64,000 nucleotides of DNA from Blastomussa wellsi (taxonomy: Eukaryota; Cnidaria; Anthozoa; Scleractinia; Plerogyridae), in assembly GCA_947652115.1 (NCBI GenBank), contig OX393570.1, positions 12,087,703-12,151,702 on the forward strand, given 5' to 3'. The translations under genes were made by a program, and so were the position numbers. The notes beneath the pieces were generated by a model, which saw only the letters and a list, made by a program, of their open reading frames with translations, was not told where the DNA came from and did no database searches. This document shows positions 39,986 through 50,221 of the stretch, in pieces. Each line of letters begins with the position of its first letter. The stretch's first letter is position 1.

Positions 39986-40664
39986 ATGTCATCATCAAAC
40001 GTATTACCGAGCGCTCCGGCTTATGTTGAACAAGGCAGGATATACCCTGTTATAGAAGGCCGTGAGTCTTTGCAAATGACTCAGCAAATGCCCCAAGACT
40101 TTCGCCTTGGAAAGGTGAACGAAATCGCTGCAAAGTTGACTCAAGAGGTTGACCACTATAGGCTTGTTCGAAAAAAATTTAAACGCGCTAAAACGGCTGT
40201 TAACTGGATTTCCGGCGGTCTTGGCGGACTCAGCGCTGTTTTTTCTAGTGCTGGACTTGCGTCTGCTCTAACAGGTATTGGGATACCCGTTGCTATACCC
40301 TTAGGTGTTGTGGGAGGCTTTTTCTCTGTTGCTTCCTCCAGTTTGATTCTTGTTGGAAAAAAACTTGACAAAAAAATGTCAAAACATCAGGAGATTGTGA
40401 CACTTGGCCTTGCAAAACGTACTAGTGTTGAGTTCCAAGGCAATAACTGATAAAATTTTGAGTGATTCAGAATTTCAGATAATTCTTGCTGAATTAGAAC
40501 AGTACAATGCGTTAAAAGAAAAGGTTAGAGCAAAGCTCACAAAAAAACCATCTTTAAGTAAACTGCCTCAGGTTGATGTTGAAAAGATTAAAAGAGAAGC
40601 TCGCGCACAGGCAGAAGCAGACTTTCAAAAAAAGCTACAAAACATCGTCGCTTCTTCGAATTAA
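39986..40664 (+). pseudogene. Gly-rich membrane protein with helical tail, one frameshift
   Basis: First frame 39986-40450: SNVLPSAPAYVEQG, EVDHYRLVRKKFKRAKTAVN, then a long Gly/Ala-rich hydrophobic region (residues 73-125: GGLGGLSAVFSSAGLA, LTGIGIPVAIPLGVVGGFF), then KKMSKHQEIVTLGLAKR. The sequence continues in the overlapping frame 40404-40664 with ITDKILSDSEFQIILAELEQ and DVEKIKREARAQAEADFQKK. Copy A shows the same two parts, so a single protein of about 220 residues is likely, with a frameshift near 40430. A role in membrane or particle assembly is inferred. Confidence 0.6.
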
Positions 40665-40704
40665 AATTTGAAAACAAAGGAGTATATTTCCATATAATAA
40701 AATC

Positions 40705-40845
40705 ATGATTGTTGCTTTCCAGACTCTGGTGATTCTTTTAAACGAATATTTTGCCCCTTCTTGGCAAAAAGAAGTACGAAATATTACTCAAGAGGTAATT
40801 TTAGCTATGAGGGAAGCTAAAGAAAGCTCTGTATGCGATGCCTGA
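40705..40845 (+). CDS. Very small ORF, 46 residues
   Basis: Starts MIVAFQTLVILLNEYFAPSW and ends KESSVCDA. It lies between two better supported genes in the same orientation as the left one, preceded by CATATAATAAAATC. No homologue recognised and no counterpart seen in copy A. It may be a real small protein or chance. Confidence 0.35.
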   Translation: MIVAFQTLVILLNEYFAPSWQKEVRNITQEVILAMREAKESSVCDA

Positions 40846-40862
40846 GATATACTGTGTTGCAT

Positions 40863-41220
40863 TTAAACGAGTTTTAAAAAAGCATTATTTGAATATCTCC
40901 GATCAATAATATAATGATCCTCGCCTATTTTATAACATGAAAAGCATAAATTATTAGGTCTCTCATTATAATAATAACAAACTGGACAAGATTCTCCGAG
41001 TAAAAAATACTCATATTCAAGACAATCTTCACACATAATAACTTTTGTTATTCTTTCTTTTTTGCTGCAATATGGCGCATTTTTGATATCTAAATTAATT
41101 GCATAAAATCCCATTTCTAGTTTTTCCTTAATTGTTTTTTCAACAAAATGTTTGTATATTTTTTCTCTTAATTCGAGAGGTAAATATTTTATAAGATACA
41201 TTGTCTTTTCGACATCCATT
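40863..41220 (-). CDS. Cys-rich small protein with F-box-like start, at the right end of copy B
   Basis: 118 residues from MDVEKTMYLI. The N-terminus YLPLELREKIYKHF resembles an F-box or similar helical motif. The C-terminal half has paired cysteines (CEDCLEYEY, CPVCYYY, CFSCYKIG) suited to bind zinc. The ATG lies 5 bp inside the inner border of the terminal inverted repeat, just as the polymerase ATG does at the other end, so both are probably driven by the same repeat promoter. A longer frame to 41306 would start inside the repeat and is less likely. A host-interaction or regulatory role is speculative. Confidence 0.6.
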
Positions 41221-41224
41221 TTAC

Positions 41225-41528
41225 AAGTGCGGTATTTCTTCAATTGAAAAATAATTTTGCGACAAAAAATAAATGTGCCGCGGCGCTCGCTTGCTGTCCA
41301 CGCCAATTTGTTTGCTCGCGTGTTTGCTCTTTTGTTATACTTGTTTGCTTCCGCATATATATGTAAACACCGGGTTCTGCTGACAAATATAATTCTTGGT
41401 TAACAACAACGCTGGATGCTGTTATTCAACTAAACGAGGGCAGCCGAGTTTAGTTGAATAACAGCTGCCAGCTTTGTTTGTTAACCAAGACATAAAATTG
41501 TCGCAGAACCCGGTGTTTACATATATAT
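41225..41528. repeat. Right terminal inverted repeat of copy B, with terminal palindrome 41355-41528
   Basis: Mirror image of 27438-27741 with very few differences. Outer and inner arms keep the same fixed mismatches as at the left end, so both ends are in the same arm order. The centre reads ACTAAACGAGGGCAGCC followed by GAGTTTAGTTG. Confidence 0.95.
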
Positions 41529-41534
41529 GAATGA

Positions 41535-42332
41535 ATAATGTTTTGTCTCTGATCTTGTCGCCGCGAGATGCAGCAATGTCCATCAGATGACAAGGTTACT
41601 GAACTCAGTGTTTTATTTTCAAGAGGGCAGCGTGTAACGCAGGATTCTCAAAGTGGTGGGAAACCCAAGAAACGGTTTGTTAACTTAAACAACACTAGCT
41701 AACGATCAAACAGCAAACTATCCGAGATCAGCAAAAGAGCTAGGTAGGTGGAAAACAGGATCAAAGGCTACAAGTGACGGGAAGTTAACACCAAACACTC
41801 CTCGCTCTTCCCCCCCCCCCCCCCCCCGCTCTTCCTCGACCCCATGGTTTAGGGGAAAACGTAAATTTACTCTCCGATAATGGTTTATTTGGGGTTAATA
41901 AAGCTATTTTGGATAAAGTGACGAAATGGTAACGTAATTACAATGTCAGTGAAATATTTTAATGAATTTTCACTCGTGGTCGCTCGTGGTCATTCGTGGT
42001 CGCTCGTGAGTACTATCGAAACGACCACCTTTGCAAGGAATTTAGAGAAGACCTTTCTTCTTCCCTTCGACAAGAGACGTTGAAAATGTTTTCCGTGCTA
42101 ATGTACGACGTCTTCGCCCTTTCGGACTGTTCACCAGCGGTGTTTTTCGACGCGACGTTTCCTTAAACTGCCTTGAAGTTGAACGAACGGTTACACCAAC
42201 GACAAAAATCCGACGCGGAAGACTGATCACAATATTTTTCTTCGCCCTGTTCGAAACGGGCTTCTTTGGAGTGGAACCGCTCATCGAATTCGCATATTCC
42301 AAGCTTAGACTGCGAGTATTGGCTCCTCGTAT
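41535..42332. other. Flank of copy B; no clear gene
   Basis: Contains a C run of about 18 at 41811-41827, and at 41880-42010 the inverted copy of the left-flank repeat with a TCGTGGTCGCTCGTGGTCAT tandem. A minus-strand frame at 42042-42284 is Lys/Arg/Ser-rich (MSGSTPKKPVSNRAKKN) without recognisable family; it is reported only as a possibility. Confidence 0.4.
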
Positions 42333-43480
42333 AATTTGAACAATAAGAATACCGAACAACCCGTTGTGGTAAACGACATACCCATATCACGAACTGATAC
42401 ACATAAATGCTTGGGAGTTCAGATAGATGACAAAACTAGTTGGGATAGTCATATTGACATGATTTTTACGAAAGCCAGTGCGGGTATTGGAGCGACGAGA
42501 CGTGTTGAGCCCTTTGTTCCTGTAGATACGCTTGAAAAGGTATATAAGAGCCTGGTACAGCCTTACTTTGAATATTGTTCTCCTCTCTGGGACAACTGCG
42601 GAAAATTACTAAAAGACAAACTTCAAAGATTTCAATGTCGTGCTGCTAGGGTTCTTACTGGTGCCAATTATGATATTCGTTCCGCTGATATAATCCAGAC
42701 CCTCTCTTGGGACACACTTAATGCGAGGCGGCTTCGTGCCAAATCAACATTGATGCATAAAATAGTTAAATGACGACACCGCGCCCAACCTTAGGAACAC
42801 TTTTGTTAGAAGGAATGTTGATCAGACTGATTACCATCTCAGGAATAGTGCTACAGATCTAACACTTCCTAAACCGAAGAGAGAGTTTCTAAAAACAAGT
42901 TTTAAATATAGCGGCACAATGCTTTGGAACCAACTCCCAAATGAAGCAAAACTAGCGGAATCGATATATTCATTTAATAAATGTACCAAAACGTAGTCGG
43001 GTCATGTCATGCCACATGTGTTGATTTTGTACTCTTTTGTACTTAGTTTAGTGTTATATAACAATTATTCCATGAGCCCGCGTTGGATATGAAGTGATAA
43101 AATAACCAACGAGCGCGTAGCGCGAGTTGGTTATAATCACTTCATATCCAACAAGGGCGAATGGAATAATTGTTTTAGTAAATTCTCAAACCGGGTTTTA
43201 TTTCCACAATTTTACAAAGCGTCCGGAAAGAGCATACAACTTCCTATTTTCCATATGACGCAAAACTCCGACTATTGGCTCATAGTCGGAGTTTTTTAGC
43301 CAATCAAAAAGCTAGAAATGCAATAGTCGGAGCTGAGAATATACTAAAGTTGAATATTTGTAGTTTTAGACTCACCATATCATTAATCATGTACTTAGTT
43401 TATATATGTACTTTGTTTTAGGGGCTAGCGTGTTTCTTTGAATGAAATAAAGTATACCTAACCTAACCTAACCTAACCTG
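42333..43480 (+). mobile_element. CR1/L2-type LINE, 5'-truncated, with a foldback inserted in its 3' part
   Basis: The frame 42336-42773 encodes the reverse transcriptase C-terminal region: HKCLGVQIDDKTSWDSHI, LVQPYFEYCSPLWDNCGK, LQRFQCRAARVLTGANYD, LSWDTLNARR. After a stop the homology goes on in another frame with the NPNLRNTFVRR-like and LWNQLPNEAKLAESIYSFN segments to about 43000. The 3' end is AATAAAGTATACC plus a CTAAC repeat tail at about 43455-43485. Confidence 0.75.
43062..43345. mobile_element. Foldback MITE inserted in the LINE 3' region
   Basis: 43064-43175 is a long imperfect palindrome: AACAATTATTCCATGAGCCC and GCGAATGGAATAATTGTT outside, GTTGGATATGAAGTGAT inside, centre GAGCGCGTAGCGCGAG. 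A second small inverted pair ACTCCGACTATTGGCTCATA / TAGTCGGAG lies at 43265-43335. No coding potential. Confidence 0.7.
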
Positions 43481-43484
43481 ACCT

Positions 43485-43796
43485 AACATTTTGGTCCAAA
43501 ATCCGTAACGAAAGCGAAAATTTGCGCGCGATAAAAAAAAGTTCTAATTCCAAGCTTTGTTTACCGCTTCTGAGACGGGTCAATCATGTTCGAAAGTGGG
43601 CGTCAGTGTCAAGGTGACATTGATGTGAGCTGTCAAAGTGCATCAGAAATGCTGTATGAAGCCATTGCAGTCTCTATTTTAACTCCAGCTGGCGCCCACG
43701 AAACTCGAGGCTCGCGGATTTGCCGCTCGCCCCCCGAAAATAGCACTCGCAAATCTTCCGCTTTCGTTACGGATTTTGGAGCAAAATAGAGACTGC
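43485..43796. mobile_element. MITE with ~40-bp terminal inverted repeats
   Basis: Left end ATTTTGGTCCAAAATCCGTA, then ACGAAAGCG and AAATTTGCG. The right end is the complement (GCTTTCGTTACGGATTTTGG, AGCAAAAT). About 310 bp, no ORF of interest. Confidence 0.8.
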
Positions 43797-44032
43797 TCGC
43801 AGTCTAGACAAGATGGCGAACCTCAAACGACCACGAGTTGAACGCCTTCCCGACACCACTGTGCGTGCTCTTTTTCCCAGAGAGTACCGTGCGCGCCTAG
43901 CTGTTCAATCGAGATTTTTTCCGGGTATACAAATATAATCTCACCAAATTAATAGAGACCTTAAGCAGCAGACGTTCGTGAGCCACGAACGGCGGCCGGA
44001 AGTTACTTTTGGAATTTTATTTCATACTGCGC

Positions 44033-44919
44033 ATGGCATCAAGTTCGTCTCTGGCAGCGCGGACCCCAGAACGGCATGTTTTCGGTTCTCTTCAGAACGT
44101 CCACCTTTTAAGACGTCTAGGTAAGATATTTAGAAAATTTTTTGTTTATTTTTCGACGCTACTTTCCTATAAGACTCAAAATATATATTTTCAATATATT
44201 GTACAGGTTTGGAAATGGAGTGGACTGAAAAACATGATCTATGTTTGGCTTGTGAAATTCGAGCAAGTGATATCTTTAAGTCCACGAAGAAAAAAACAGT
44301 TCAGCGAGCTCAAGTATAGCAGCAAATCGCAGATACTTTGTGTAGCTATGATACACCAACATTTACAGTGTCCAAACGTGCCGTACGGGATCGCTATGGA
44401 ATAATCTCGTCCAAGTATAGGAAAAAGTTAAGCACCGAAGAAAGAGCGAGTGGTATCGAAGTGGAGCAGACCGAACTCGAGGTGCTTCTGGAAGAGCTTA
44501 TTGAACAAGAAGACTTAAGCGAAGAAGAGGGAAACGAAACTAAAAGAAAAACTGAACAGGATAAGTCTAAAGCCCAGGAAGTAAGAAAATCTGCAATGGA
44601 AAACCTTGGAGAAACAAAGAAGAGGAAGCTTGTAAATGGCGAGCAAGATGATGCAACATCATTGACTTTGAAGAATAAAACAAGAAGATCCGGGTCAGAA
44701 GTAGTTAGCTACCTAAAAGAAAAGTCGGAGCAAGAAGCAAAATTACGAGAGCAAGAAATTGAAATAAAGAAGACACAACAAGAAATGGAGGGCAAGAGAT
44801 ACGATTCCCTGATGGCCATGATGGCACAGCAACAACAAGAACAGCAGCAAATTCAAGCATCAATGGTCGAGCAGAATAAATTGATGCTGAACTTACTTTC
44901 AAAGTTGGTTAACAATTAA
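44033..44919 (+). pseudogene. Myb/SANT-like DNA-binding protein of Harbinger (one nonsense codon)
   Basis: Exon 1 44033-44120 (MASSSSLAARTPERHVFG) is joined over an intron 44121-44206 (GTAAGATATTTAG to TTGTACAG) to exon 2 44207-44919. The joined frame gives MEWTEKHDLCLACEIRASDI and KKTVQRAQV, an in-frame TAG at 44317-44319, then QQIADTLCSYDTPTFTVSKR: a trihelix/Myb-like domain in which the stop replaces the expected Trp. The C-terminal part is a Glu/Lys coiled coil ending with a Gln-rich segment (AQQQQEQQQIQASM). In this superfamily it brings the transposase to the terminal repeats. Apart from one stop the gene is intact. Confidence 0.8.
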
Positions 44920-45686
44920 CTTTTACTGCTAACTTTGCTTGAATATATTACGAAAGTTGTTACAGTGGTTTCTTATTAGTACTGTAAGAATATTCTCGAG
45001 TTCAGATATTTTAATCTTGTTGACAATGCTTGGCTTGGTCGAATGAAATTGTGTTAATCTAGTTGGCCCCAAAATTGCTTAAAAAATAAGTTGCCTGAGT
45101 TTTAATTTGTCAGTTGTCACAGTACTTTTGATCACCAAGAGTATTCAAAGATGTGTGGTTGCTGTTATCTTGACAATAGTTGCGTTTTATATTTTTGTTT
45201 ACTCAGGAATTTATTCAAAACAAAATCGGATGATGAGTTGTTGTTGAGACTTCATGGAGCAATTAAAAATATGTTGTGATAGTTTCCAGATATGAGAGGG
45301 AAGCTTACATTTGTTATGATTTTTAGAGGTTACCTCATTTTGAAGGGGGGTGTTGTAAATGTGGGTTTAACATGTTGGACTTTATCAGGACTACCCATGC
45401 TAAACTTTTTCAGTGGTACAAAGGGAGTATCACTGCACTACCAGAACTATTGTATTTTCAGGAAGTTTTCACAACAAAATGCAAGCATATTGAAACATAT
45501 TTCTTGCATTAAAAGATGCAACAAATGTAGATAATGGTTGATTTAGGAGGTTTTAATTTACAGTTACACCTGCTAAGTTTGAAAGTTGTTCCAAATGTTT
45601 CAAACGAGAGTCTGGCATCAAAAGTTCTTAAATAAGATTTTGAAATCTGCTTTTAACTGTGATACATGTAGAAATTGATGATATCT

Positions 45687-47132
45687 TCATGGAAAGTATT
45701 CCTGGACTGTTGGTGGTTGTAAATCAAAGTAAGTGGATGTTTTATTGCCATACAAGCAAGTGATGGCATTCTGAAGTAGAGCACAGACAATGTAGAGTTT
45801 GCCAACACTGCTTAACCCTATCTTCAAGTTCTTTCGAAAATCTATAAACTTAAATGAGTTGACAATGTCTCCAAATATCCACTCCACAGAGACTCTGACA
45901 GCACTCATAGATTCATTGAAGGCCATCATATTTGGTGTCAATCTTGCATTCTTGAATGGACCCTGCAGGTGAACCCTCAGGGGGTAGGAACGGTTCACCA
46001 TCTAGACACATGGGCTGGCCACCCCTGGAGAATGCATACCTCTCCAGGTTCTGTAACAAACCTGAATCTGCTAGTATGCCCGCATCATGTCTTCTGCCCT
46101 CTGCAAAACACAAAATGTTATTTACTGAATTAGAGTGTCATTAAAAATACAGGGGAAAGAGATGAAGAACAAATAAATGGAGGGGTCAAGCTATTGAAAT
46201 CTCCAGCAAAAATATAATAGCAGAAATAGCTGATATTCTTATGTCATCAGTAGGTCTATCCTGGGATAATGCATGTTTGGAAGAAAAACACATTTTCATT
46301 TGGAAGAAAATTACAGTCTATCGTACTTATATATAATATTTCTCACAGAATCTGAATGCAGTGGGAGAAGGGGCAACAGATTATTTATATTTTTGTTTTA
46401 AAATTTTGTTTTCCAAATACATTATCCAGGTCCCTACTGATGTACAGTAAGAATGCCCGCGGAACGGTAAACTAACCGACAGGCCCATAAAGGTTTCCAA
46501 CAAGTCCATTTGGCAATGTCATTGATTGAAATTTCAAAGAGTGCATTCTTTTGTGACCATTATAGACTGCTCGTTGATTTTCTCCCGGCCTTGAAATTGG
46601 GCGAACAGTTCCGTCTAGAAATCCAAAGCAACTTTCTAATGCAGCTCCTTTGTGATGGATGGCTGCTGCATAGGTCTCCAGGGAAGCAGGAGAAAGAACT
46701 TCATGGTTCCATTCTGTAATTCTGTGACCGTGGTCTTCATATAACAACAGCATTTGTTATCATGCAGATTTCGGGAACCGGTCTTCCAAAACATTGGATC
46801 ATATCGTTGTAGCGACAAGGGTATGCTGTCAATTTAAGAAGCATGCAAAGCCCTTCAATTTTAGAGGCAACAGTTCTCTGGGAGCATCTGAAGACTTCGG
46901 GTAATTGAAGAATGTCAGCCAGGAATGGGATGTCGTTTTTCTCGATGCGAAACTCGTACTTGCACTCGGGCTCTTGAATACTGTCAAAGTCAAAGCGATC
47001 GTATTCGTTGTAGGAAAAACCTGGATTTTTGGACGTGTATTCTTCAAGCAAGAGAAGTAATTCTTCTTCAGAAATGTATCCTTGTTCAAAGCTTAAGGAA
47101 AGCATGTCTCTGACCTCTTGAAATCCGGTCAT
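45687..47132 (-). pseudogene. PIF/Harbinger DDE transposase (two frameshifts, one intron)
   Basis: Start MTGFQEVRDMLSLSFEQ at 47132. Exon 1 covers LPEVFRCSQRTVASKIEG and FGRPVPEICMITN, then a 1-base shift near 46740, then YEDHGHRITEWN, the first catalytic Asp in CFGFLDGTVRPISRP and LPNGLVGNLYGPV. An intron runs 46476 to 46101 (GTTAGT donor, TTTTGCAG acceptor). Exon 2 begins EGRRHDAGILADSGLL; a second shift near 45995 falls in the region of the second catalytic Asp (CLDGEP / SYPLRVHLQGPF). The third acidic residue is in VSVEWIFGDI. Ends VQEYFP. The DDE_4 family architecture is complete except for the two indels. Confidence 0.85.
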
Positions 47133-47285
47133 GTTTACTGTCAGGAACAGAAACGACGGTCGTGTTCCCGCCGGGGAAGCTTAACTTTAATTTTGGCGCC
47201 ACGAACCCCGTTTTCGACCCAGTTTCCCCGCGGAAGAAGATGCCGTTCGTGGCTCACGAACGTCTGCTGCTTAAGGTCTCTAATA

Positions 47286-49179
47286 TACACACGCGCGGAC
47301 TCCTGTTAAGGCCTCCTCGGGTTTGGCCTCTGGGTCAAACCCTGCGGGGGCAATTATTTGACGCATATTTTAGAAATCTCCAGGTTTGAGGTCCGGATCT
47401 CATGGTTTTTCTGGGCTTTTTTTCAAAACCTCCAGATTTGCCTGTGATGGGGGTTGGAAAGTCTGGTCACATGGCTCGGTCGCTAAGCCGTGGAGCATGC
47501 TCAATATAGCCATTTTCGACCCACGACAGAGGTCTCTTTTCTCCTGTCTGCGAACAACAGGAAAAGACCCTCTGCTAGCAGGGAATAACTGACTAGCTGG
47601 AATGCTAATTTAGGTCGCAAATTTGCCGATTTACTATGGTCTGGTACCTATCTGAACCATCAGCCGGGACAATTTTATTGACGAGATAAGGGTAAGAACC
47701 GCGGTAGACCTAATCCGGAAAATCTTGACCCCAGTGGGTTTCACCAAACCCCAGGGTGAAGATTTTCTTGTCCCCATGTAGCCTGCGAGAGCAGACGATT
47801 TTTTTTCGGCTCTCTGCTGTCGCAGGCTAGGCCCCATGGTTATTTGGTGAATCGGCAGTGCTGCCCACTTTCGATACCCAAGTACACACAAAAATTACTT
47901 GACAATTTATTCAATTTTATGCAAATTGTAGCTGTTTTCCTTCGGTAAATATGCTTGGCTTCGAGGCATGACGTCATTCAACTTACGTTTCCAAGTAAAA
48001 TTACTATCACACGAACAAACACCCATCTTGCATCTCATCTCCGAGGATATGGCTTATGATTGCTGGATATACTTTTGTCGGATCAAAAAATTATGTTATT
48101 CACGATTATAAAACACTGAGTCAAAACAGCGAGAACTCGCCAAAACTGTCCTAACCACGCAAGCGCAATTTGAGAAACAATCAACCTCGTACGTTCATGA
48201 TGAGCTACTGAAGCCAGAACATGATGTGATTTTGAATCTGTTTGCGGGCCTCTAATAGTTGTGGAGGGTCTAGCGGACTTGCTGGATACATATTGGCACA
48301 GTGAGCAGTACCTGAAACATCAACAACAAGACAGTTCAGGGCCCAGTTGTTCCACTATACAGTGCATAAATCACAATCCAGTGTGTTGCGCACAATTGTC
48401 AACAGGATTGCGATCATCATGTGGAGGTGAGGTGTGCGGCTGAAACCAACTCAAGTTTGAGATGAATGAAACCCTTTATATTTGTATATTTGTAGCCTGT
48501 AAATAATTACGCGATGTGATTTATTAATAAACCAGTCTTTCTTCTGGAATTCAGGGAATGGCGTTACCACCATTTGAACAACCCAGCTGTGTTTTAAAGT
48601 AGCAAACAAAGTATTTGCTTGACAAAATCTTGGATTCGTCCCTGGCTTTATGGACGACATATAATTATTCCTGCATCTTTGAGGACTTCTGCTTTTCAGA
48701 AATTCAACAGAAAGATTAGAAATTGTAATTTTGCGAATGCTAGCTTCACTATTTCCTCTTGCTGGGTAAAACGAAAACGTCAGTGATTGTATGTTCACCT
48801 CACGTGCTGGAGTACACTGATTAAATACCTTTAATAAAAATAGCCTGCTCCGTGGCAGAAATATTCTTTACAATCCCGAGTGCGTGCCATGGATCAATGG
48901 AGCCATTTGGAAACACAATCTGCAACAACAAAGATTTGCAAAAGTAAATAAGAGGCCTAATTCATAATAAGCAACCAGAAAATATTAGCTGTGAAAACAA
49001 TGTAGAAAAGGTGTCGCTGGTAGACGGGTTACCCTCCACCTCAATCCATCTTTTACCGAGCGTTTATAAGAGAAAAGTTGTCTCTGCGTGGCAACAACGC
49101 CAACAGTTGGCCTTCTGCTTTCACGCATGATCTGTGTTGAGACTTGCCCCTGACAGGCATGTCAAATAGCTACATACAA
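47286..49179. other. No gene recognised; contains a small MITE-like hairpin
   Basis: A perfect-ended hairpin TAGCCTGCGAGAGCAGA ... TCTGCTGTCGCAGGCTA lies at 47778-47830, the kind of end seen on some MITEs. 48260-48440 and 48450-48800 contain only short frames without motifs. The rest is anonymous. Confidence 0.4.
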
Positions 49180-49500
49180 ATGAAGTGCCGTTCGTACCTT
49201 GCAGGACTTGCAGTATATGAAATCAATCAGAATTACATATTCAGTAGCAAGTCAAAGGCAGGTATTGCGTTACGGCATTCCATGTGTGTAGATAAACCGC
49301 TGACAAGTTTTTTTGTTCAATTGCTCGCGGGTTTTTTACCCATTCACCCATTTTTCCAATGTTTAACATGGCGACATCTTGTTCACGTTAAGCAATCCAA
49401 AAACGTCTTTGCTCATAACATGAATCAATGGGCCATCTATGTTTTGGGATGTTTCTACATTTTCGGATGATTCAGTTTGGGTGGGGAGCTTGGGAGGAAA
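49180..49500. repeat. Inverted duplication, copy 1 (partner at 51600-51940)
   Basis: Segments such as GAAGTGCCGTTCG, GTTCAATTGCTCGCGGG, CCATTTTTCCAA, AACATGAATCAATGGGCCAT and GGTGGGGAGCTTGG recur in complement at 51410-51940. Shorter fragments also recur at 49920-50060 and 51410-51560. Spacing of about 2.1 kb. Confidence 0.7.
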
Positions 49501-49578
49501 TAGTTTTGTCAACTACATTTCAATCACGAATTTGCTCCTATAGACTGATAAATTTAACTTGACGTTTACCTTGTTTAA

Positions 49579-49910
49579 GGCTACGCACACCCTAATCCGG
49601 ATAAATTAATTTGAAAACGCAACTTTTTTCTCCGGATTGGCCTGCCGTCCACACTAAAACAGCGTTTTCGATCACCGAAAACGGAACTTTTTGAAACGAT
49701 GACATCAACTGAAATAGTCGAATAAAGTGGCTAAGGTAATGCGCGCATGCTCCAGTGTGTATTTAAGCGTTCCTGGTGAAGTAGCTTTTCAATATCGATG
49801 GTGAAACAAGTTGAAAACTGTATTGTGTGTACAGAAAACATTTTATTTGCTTTCTAGGCGAAAACGCTATTTACAAATTTATCATGCTTAGTGTGGACGT
49901 AGCCTGAGCA
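49579..49910. mobile_element. MITE with GGCTACG inverted ends
   Basis: Left end GGCTACGCACACCCTAATCC, right end complement AGTGTGGACGTAGCC. About 330 bp; internal sequence with CGTTTTCG repeats, no ORF. It separates two fragments of the repeat described at 49180. Confidence 0.7.
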
Positions 49911-50221
49911 GCCAGTTGACGTTTTACAGAATACTTCACTATTGTTTCAAGTCATATAAACTAGCGTGACCTGTATTTGTGCTTGTTTCAAGCAATCCAA
50001 GGCTTTCTTCTTAACATGAATCTGGGGGTCATCTATGTTTTCGGGGTGTTTTTTCTTTGTCTCCCGGCCGTCCTTTACCTGTTAGGTAGAAGTAAAAGCT
50101 GCAAACGGTAAAATATTAATGCTGCTACAATCTTGGACATAACTAGTTGAGACAAACGAATGCCATATACATTTCGCGCAAGTCTTGACTTATCAGGTAA
50201 AATCTGCAGTCGAGCCTAAGT

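Larger units (their letters stand above)
27438..41528 (+). mobile_element. Polinton/Maverick copy B, 14.1 kb, largely intact gene set
   Basis: Target duplication GAATGA at 27432-27437 and 41529-41534. Terminal inverted repeats of about 304 bp (27438-27741, 41225-41528) whose outer ~174 bp are imperfect palindromes. Genes: polymerase B and integrase meeting tail to tail, a minus-strand cluster of small membrane proteins, the A32 ATPase and the capsid protein, then divergent and convergent structural genes, and a Cys-rich gene at the right end. A 6-bp duplication, polymerase B, integrase, ATPase and capsid genes together are diagnostic for Polintons. Several genes carry frameshifts or deletions, so this copy is probably no longer autonomous. 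Confidence 0.93.
43955..47280. mobile_element. PIF/Harbinger DNA transposon, 3.3 kb, nearly complete
   Basis: Terminal inverted repeats of about 38 bp start GAGACCTTAAGCAGCAGACG and continue TTCGTGAGCCACGAACGGC at both ends. Flanked by TAATA on both sides (43950-43954, 47281-47285); the true Harbinger target duplication of three bases is contained in it. It encodes the two proteins expected for this superfamily, a Myb/SANT-like protein and a DDE transposase, in convergent arrangement. Perfect terminal repeats and few coding breaks mean a recent insertion. Confidence 0.92.

Noticed and set aside
41811..41827. Poly-C run as a functional element
   Set aside because: A simple homopolymer in a repeat flank; no further signal and likely assembly-sensitive.
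42042..42284. Histone- or protamine-like gene from a basic minus-strand frame
   Set aside because: Basic composition only; no domain, start context or conservation could be shown.
43450..43490. CTAAC repeats as an interstitial telomere
   Set aside because: The unit is five bases, short, and sits at the 3' end of a LINE, where such tails are common; cnidarian telomeres are TTAGGG.
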